NCBI GenBank assembly: GCA_035946615.1
Contig: DASYZB010000035.1
Location: 1-47,560 of the forward strand
Source of the DNA: Verrucomicrobiia bacterium
Lineage (GTDB): Bacteria > Verrucomicrobiota > Verrucomicrobiia > Limisphaerales > UBA8199
Length of the DNA: 47,560 nucleotides
Direction: 5' to 3'
The position numbers and the translations under genes were made by a program. The notes under the pieces were generated by a model. The model worked only from the letters and a program-made list of their open reading frames with translations, did not search any database and was not told the DNA's origin. This document shows positions 45,170 through 47,560 of this stretch, piece by piece; position 1 is the first letter of the stretch, and every line of letters begins with the position of its first letter.

Positions 45170-45481
45170 TCAAGTCAGGCCAGGCAAATTGAAGCCGGCG
45201 GTGACCTTGCCCATTTCAGCAGTGGAAATCTCTTTGGCTTGGCCCAGCGCCTGGTTGGCCGCGCTCAGGACCATGTCTTCGAGCAACTGCGCGTCAGCGG
45301 GATTAATCGCCTGCGGATCGATCTTGATTGAGGCAAGCGAGCCGTCGCACTTGGCGACCACCTTGACAGCTCCCCCGCCGCTGGTGGCCTCGACGGTACG
45401 CTTGGCCAGGTCCTGTTGAATCTGCTCCATCTGCTGCTGCATGCGCGCAGCCTGTTTCATTAATTTGCCAATGCTCGACAT
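45170..45481 (-). CDS. ybaB: YbaB/EbfC-family nucleoid-associated protein
   Basis: A small DNA-binding protein that forms tweezer-like dimers. The 103 residues show the family form: a Met/Gln-rich N-terminal helix (LMKQAARMQQQMEQIQQDL), then a short beta core (VEATSGGGAVKVVAKCDG) and a C-terminal helix with LLEDMVLSAANQAL. It starts 46 nt after dnaX and is 10 nt before recR. Confidence 0.95.
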   Translation of the reverse strand: MSSIGKLMKQAARMQQQMEQIQQDLAKRTVEATSGGGAVKVVAKCDGSLASIKIDPQAINPADAQLLEDMVLSAANQALGQAKEISTAEMGKVTAGFNLPGLT

Positions 45482-45527
45482 GGGGTCAGTGGGTTAAATT
45501 CGTTAAACGGTTTTTCACAACAGGTTC

Positions 45528-47318
45528 TTAAGCGCGGACATCCACGATTTGCCCCCTGAAAATCTCGAGGGCCTTTTGAATCAGCGGGTCATTTTTGAAT
45601 TCGTCTTTGTTGAATGGCACGGATTCGGTTTTTTCCTTTGGCGCAGCAGCGTTCGCTTGGGCTTTTGGGATAGGGTCAGGCGCCGTCTTTGGCGCTGGGG
45701 TATGCGCGGGTTCTGAAGGCCCAGGAGGCGCTGTGGGGGCAAGGGATGAGGCCACCGGAGCGTCGGCTTTTATGAATTTGATTTGCGCATGGGGATGGCC
45801 CAGCTCAGCAAGTTTGGTTTGCAGCAGCGTATGATTGCGCGCGTTATCGACAAGCCCAAGGTGGTCCTCGAATTGCGGGTCAAAACCAATCGTGAGCACG
45901 CCCTTTGTAAAGGAAACCGGATGGGCATCGAGCAGGTAAGTGCGCGTAAAGGCGCTCACACGGCCAACCGCTTCGACCAGGTTCAGCCACAGGCCGCCCA
46001 AGTCATGCTGCGGCGCCGGGCCGCCAGGGGCCGGTTGTTCGTGCATTTGGTCTGCAGCCGGCGTCAAGGGTGGCGCTGTTCGCCCGGGTTCAGCCAAATC
46101 CATTGCGGCGCGGAAGGGCTTCGGTCCGGGGGCCGGCGCCTGAGAAGGAACCGGGATGCTGACCACCTCGCCGCCTTTGTCCTCGCGCAGGGCCTCGAGT
46201 TGCTTGAGCACCGTATCGATGCTGACCGCATTGCGGGCTTCGATCGATTTGAGCAAAGCCACTTCGATCAGGATTTTCTTCGAGGCAGCATCGCGCAGGC
46301 GCATTTCGGTGTCTCCCAGGACCTCCATCATGCGGGTGACGGCTTCTGGTCCAACCATTTTGGATTGGGCCGCCAACGCGGCGGACTCCGCCTCAGAAAC
46401 CTCCAGCAGTTTCAGGTCTCCCCCTGAAACCTGGTGAATAAGCAGGTTGCGGAAATGGTTGAGCAAATCGCTCACGAGTCGGCCCAGGTCTTTGCCATGA
46501 ACCGCCAGATCGTTGAGCTGGCGCAGGGCTTTTTCAACCTGGCCTTCCAGGACCGCCTGGGCCAGCTCCAGAAGCTGGGTTTGGCCGGTAAGGCCGAACA
46601 TCGAAAGGACGTCCGCCTCCTGGATTGTATCGCCACAAAAGCTGATGAGCTGGTCGAGGGTGGACTCCGCGTCGCGCATCGCCCCTTCGGCGCCTCGGGC
46701 TATCGCGTAGAGCGCGGCAGGCTCGATCTTTACTTGCTCGGTTTTGGCGATTTGAGCCAGATGCTGGGCAATCAAGGCCGCGGGAATGCGGCGCAAATCA
46801 AAACGCTGGCAACGCGAGAGAATGGTTGGGAGGACCTTTTCCGGGTCCGTTGTTGCGAACATGAACTTCACGTGCTCGGGTGGTTCTTCGAGGGTCTTGA
46901 GCAACGCGTTGAATGCCGCCGTGCTGAGCATGTGTACTTCGTCAATGATGTAAATCTTGAACCGGGAGCTGGCCGGCGCGTATTTGCAGGTCTCGCGCAA
47001 TTCGCGGACCTGCTCGACGCCGTTATTGCTGGCGCCGTCGATTTCCAGCACGTCCAGCGAGCGGCCTTCGGCAATCTCCCTGCAGCGCGGGTCCGTCTCG
47101 TCGAACTCCGCCTTGGGGCCATCGGTGCAGTTCAGGGCCTTGGCAAAAATGCGGGCGATGGTGGTTTTGCCGGTGCCTCGGGGCCCGCAAAAGAGATAGG
47201 CGTGGGCGATGCGCTTTTGTTCGATGGCGTGTGAGAGGGTGCGCGTGACATGCTCCTGCCCCACCACATCGCTGAAACGTTGCGGCCGGTACTTGCGGGC
47301 TATGACTTGATAGCTCAT
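45528..47318 (-). CDS. dnaX: DNA polymerase III subunit gamma/tau
   Basis: Clamp-loader ATPase of replication. Walker A is GPRGTGKTT (45-53), Walker B DEVH in IIDEVHML, sensor 1 FATTDPEKV and the SRC motif LSRCQRFD. Domains I-III are normal; a Pro/Ala-rich linker (about 385-430) and a C-terminal domain follow, for a total of 596 residues. The zinc module is odd: Cys64 and Cys79 are kept, while positions 73 and 76, Cys in E. coli DnaX, are Asp. No clear slippery heptamer for a gamma-form frameshift was found. The SRP RNA lies just upstream. Confidence 0.96.
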   Translation of the reverse strand: MSYQVIARKYRPQRFSDVVGQEHVTRTLSHAIEQKRIAHAYLFCGPRGTGKTTIARIFAKALNCTDGPKAEFDETDPRCREIAEGRSLDVLEIDGASNNGVEQVRELRETCKYAPASSRFKIYIIDEVHMLSTAAFNALLKTLEEPPEHVKFMFATTDPEKVLPTILSRCQRFDLRRIPAALIAQHLAQIAKTEQVKIEPAALYAIARGAEGAMRDAESTLDQLISFCGDTIQEADVLSMFGLTGQTQLLELAQAVLEGQVEKALRQLNDLAVHGKDLGRLVSDLLNHFRNLLIHQVSGGDLKLLEVSEAESAALAAQSKMVGPEAVTRMMEVLGDTEMRLRDAASKKILIEVALLKSIEARNAVSIDTVLKQLEALREDKGGEVVSIPVPSQAPAPGPKPFRAAMDLAEPGRTAPPLTPAADQMHEQPAPGGPAPQHDLGGLWLNLVEAVGRVSAFTRTYLLDAHPVSFTKGVLTIGFDPQFEDHLGLVDNARNHTLLQTKLAELGHPHAQIKFIKADAPVASSLAPTAPPGPSEPAHTPAPKTAPDPIPKAQANAAAPKEKTESVPFNKDEFKNDPLIQKALEIFRGQIVDVRA

Positions 47319-47410
47319 TCAGATGCGCCTTTGCGGCTTTTGATTGTTGGACAAGCGCCAGCCAAGGCGCCCTGGTTTCGCATTCCACGCCGCATTCGAG
47401 TTTATGAACG

Positions 47411-47500
47411 CCAGGGTGACCACGGCAGACGCAGAGCAAACTACCGTTGCTGCCTTCCGGCCCTGGCGGGGTTCGTAAGTCCACATTCCATGGGCCCTGG
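47411..47500 (-). ncRNA. ffs: Signal recognition particle RNA, small bacterial (4.5S) type
   Basis: On the - strand the invariant domain IV loop is visible as CAGGGCCGGAAGGCAGCAACGG, read here in two parts (CCAGGGCCGGAAG, then GCAGCAACGG), preceded by GAACCCCG and followed by GGTAGTTTG. CCAGGG at the 5' end (near 47500) pairs with CCCTGG at the 3' end (near 47411) to close the rod. The length of about 90 nt and position before dnaX match other bacteria. Ends are set by the terminal pairing and may be off by several bases. Confidence 0.92.
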
Positions 47501-47560
47501 CAAGGCTCAATGTGCCGCAGCGCAAAGGGGGGTTCAAGGAGATTCGCCTGCCTGCCCCCC

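Noticed and set aside
45600-45660. A6 run in dnaX as a programmed -1 frameshift site
   Set aside because: The codons are GAA AAA ACC, which does not fit X-XXY-YYZ in frame, and the run lies close to the C-terminus, not at the gamma/tau boundary.

Overview
The window looks like a chromosomal segment of a free-living, Gram-negative-type bacterium, most likely a Verrucomicrobiota relative of the Pedosphaera/Limisphaera group. This is inferred from very large secreted proteins built of G/N/T-rich beta-helical repeats, FN3, bacterial Ig and RCC1 modules, from C-termini ending in an F-Y-R type module, and from dispersed hairpin repeats. No taxonomic marker was searched. No phage, IS element, CRISPR array or tRNA was seen.

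Region A (1-23.0 kb, + strand) is a tightly packed run for exported proteins. It holds a 4968-residue surface giant ending in a Hint (intein/hedgehog-like) autoprocessing domain, a 1332-residue secreted protein with a TolB-like propeller, a secreted tandem rhodanese protein with both catalytic cysteines replaced by Asp, and a secreted cohesin-like protein. The first three are joined by TAATG and ATGA start/stop overlaps, and the fourth follows after 6 nt. A ceruloplasmin-like multicopper oxidase follows after about 80 nt. The set behaves like one export/assembly unit and is the best candidate for an undescribed system.

Region B (23.0-27.45 kb, - strand) is a housekeeping run: DHH phosphoesterase, RNase PH (rph), PrmA and RimO. 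PrmA seems to use an ATT start, and RimO carries an in-frame hairpin-repeat insertion. Region C (27.47-31.04 kb, + strand) has an SDR dehydrogenase with a possible signal peptide, a LarA-family nickel-pincer racemase/epimerase, and a LeuB-like dehydrogenase. An imperfect inverted repeat lies after leuB, between convergent genes.

Region D (31.2-42.6 kb, - strand) reads rhomboid protease, MFS transporter, C39-like peptidase, a 1483-residue double BcrA/BadF ATPase fused to 2-hydroxyacyl-CoA dehydratase-like domains, and a secreted propeller-Ig-RCC1 protein. Stop/start overlaps link the first three. Region E (42.6-43.2 kb) is a gene-free island with a 209-bp nested palindrome of MITE-like form and a trio of GGCC-N3-GGCC hairpins.

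Region F (43.2-47.5 kb) has one unknown + strand gene, then the conserved - strand block SRP RNA-dnaX-ybaB-recR with a YihX-like HAD phosphatase downstream. DnaX has Asp in place of two of the four usual zinc cysteines.
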